DNA of 7,577 nt from Bacteroidota bacterium (GTDB lineage: Bacteria > Bacteroidota > Ignavibacteria > SZUA-365 > JAADGX01). Each line of letters begins with the position of its first letter. The stretch's first letter is position 1. The position numbers and the translations under genes were made by a program. The stretch is from positions 1-7,577 of the forward strand of contig JALUUP010000434.1 of NCBI GenBank assembly GCA_027021285.1, written 5' to 3'. Under the pieces are notes generated by a model. That model was not told the origin of the DNA, did not search any database, and was given only the letters and a program-made list of their open reading frames with translations. Positions 7,473 to 7,577 of the stretch are shown here, in pieces.

Positions 7473-7577
7473 ATGCGGATCTATTTCATCACGGGCGAAG
7501 ATGTTTTTTACGTGATACGGCTTTTCAGACGTTTTCTCGCTCTCTGGGACGGTTCGGATATCGAAATCGCTGGAACA
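7473..7577 (+). CDS. Start of an unidentified ORF, possibly a formyltransferase-like protein; 3' end outside window
   Basis: The frame is open to the window end (35 codons from ATG 7473). The alternative in-frame ATG at 7464 adds three residues, and a TAA at 7458-7460 blocks anything earlier. ATG 7473 is preferred because AAGG at 7459-7462 lies ten bases before it but only one base before ATG 7464. The peptide begins MRIYFITGEDVFYVIRLFRR: a short hydrophobic beta strand, a TGED turn, then a basic amphipathic helix. This loosely resembles the N-terminal strand-loop-helix of methionyl-tRNA or sugar formyltransferases (pattern MRIxFxTxEDxFY). That is a weak match from a short fragment; other Rossmann-like proteins are possible. 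No promoter is obvious between nrdJ and this ORF. Confidence 0.45.
   Translation, partial: MRIYFITGEDVFYVIRLFRRFLALWDGSDIEIAGT

Overview
The window shows three housekeeping genes on the + strand plus the first codons of a fourth: priA (5' end outside the window), anmK, nrdJ and a partial ORF at the right edge. No mobile element, CRISPR array, tRNA/rRNA gene, phage gene or defence system is visible. Coding DNA is GC-rich (about 57% G+C in one sampled line). The 400-base gap before nrdJ is much poorer (148 of 400 bases, 37%). All genes run the same way.

Organism: a free-living type of bacterium that restarts stalled replication forks with PriA, recycles peptidoglycan sugars with AnmK, and makes deoxyribonucleotides with a cobalamin-dependent class II ribonucleotide reductase. 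Three weak clues suggest the Bacteroidota/Chlorobiota side of bacteria: the AKGLD and VSGRSGR helicase motifs of PriA (many bacteria have AKGHD and VAGRAGR), the roughly 400-residue AnmK, and a promoter candidate that fits a TTG-N20-TAnnTTT pattern. This placement is an inference from memory of the families, not a phylogeny.

Layout: 1-2358 is PriA, complete except for the first residues. anmK starts two bases after the priA stop, so the two are almost certainly co-transcribed and possibly translationally coupled. The 3552-3951 gap has no convincing gene. It holds a promoter candidate near 3714-3744, an inverted-repeat leader segment at 3804-3871 and a good ribosome binding site just before nrdJ. 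nrdJ (3952-7389) encodes an intact 1145-residue enzyme with all catalytic cysteines and a C-terminal zinc-ribbon/redox tail. A strong 15-bp hairpin at 7416-7451 follows it, and an ORF that may encode a formyltransferase-like protein begins 21 bases later and runs off the window.

The genes serve DNA replication restart (priA), wall recycling (anmK) and dNTP supply (nrdJ). priA and nrdJ share a DNA-synthesis theme, but nothing ties them into one dedicated system. I found no strong case for a new system. The points most worth checking are the nrdJ leader and the hairpin pressed against the start of the last ORF.
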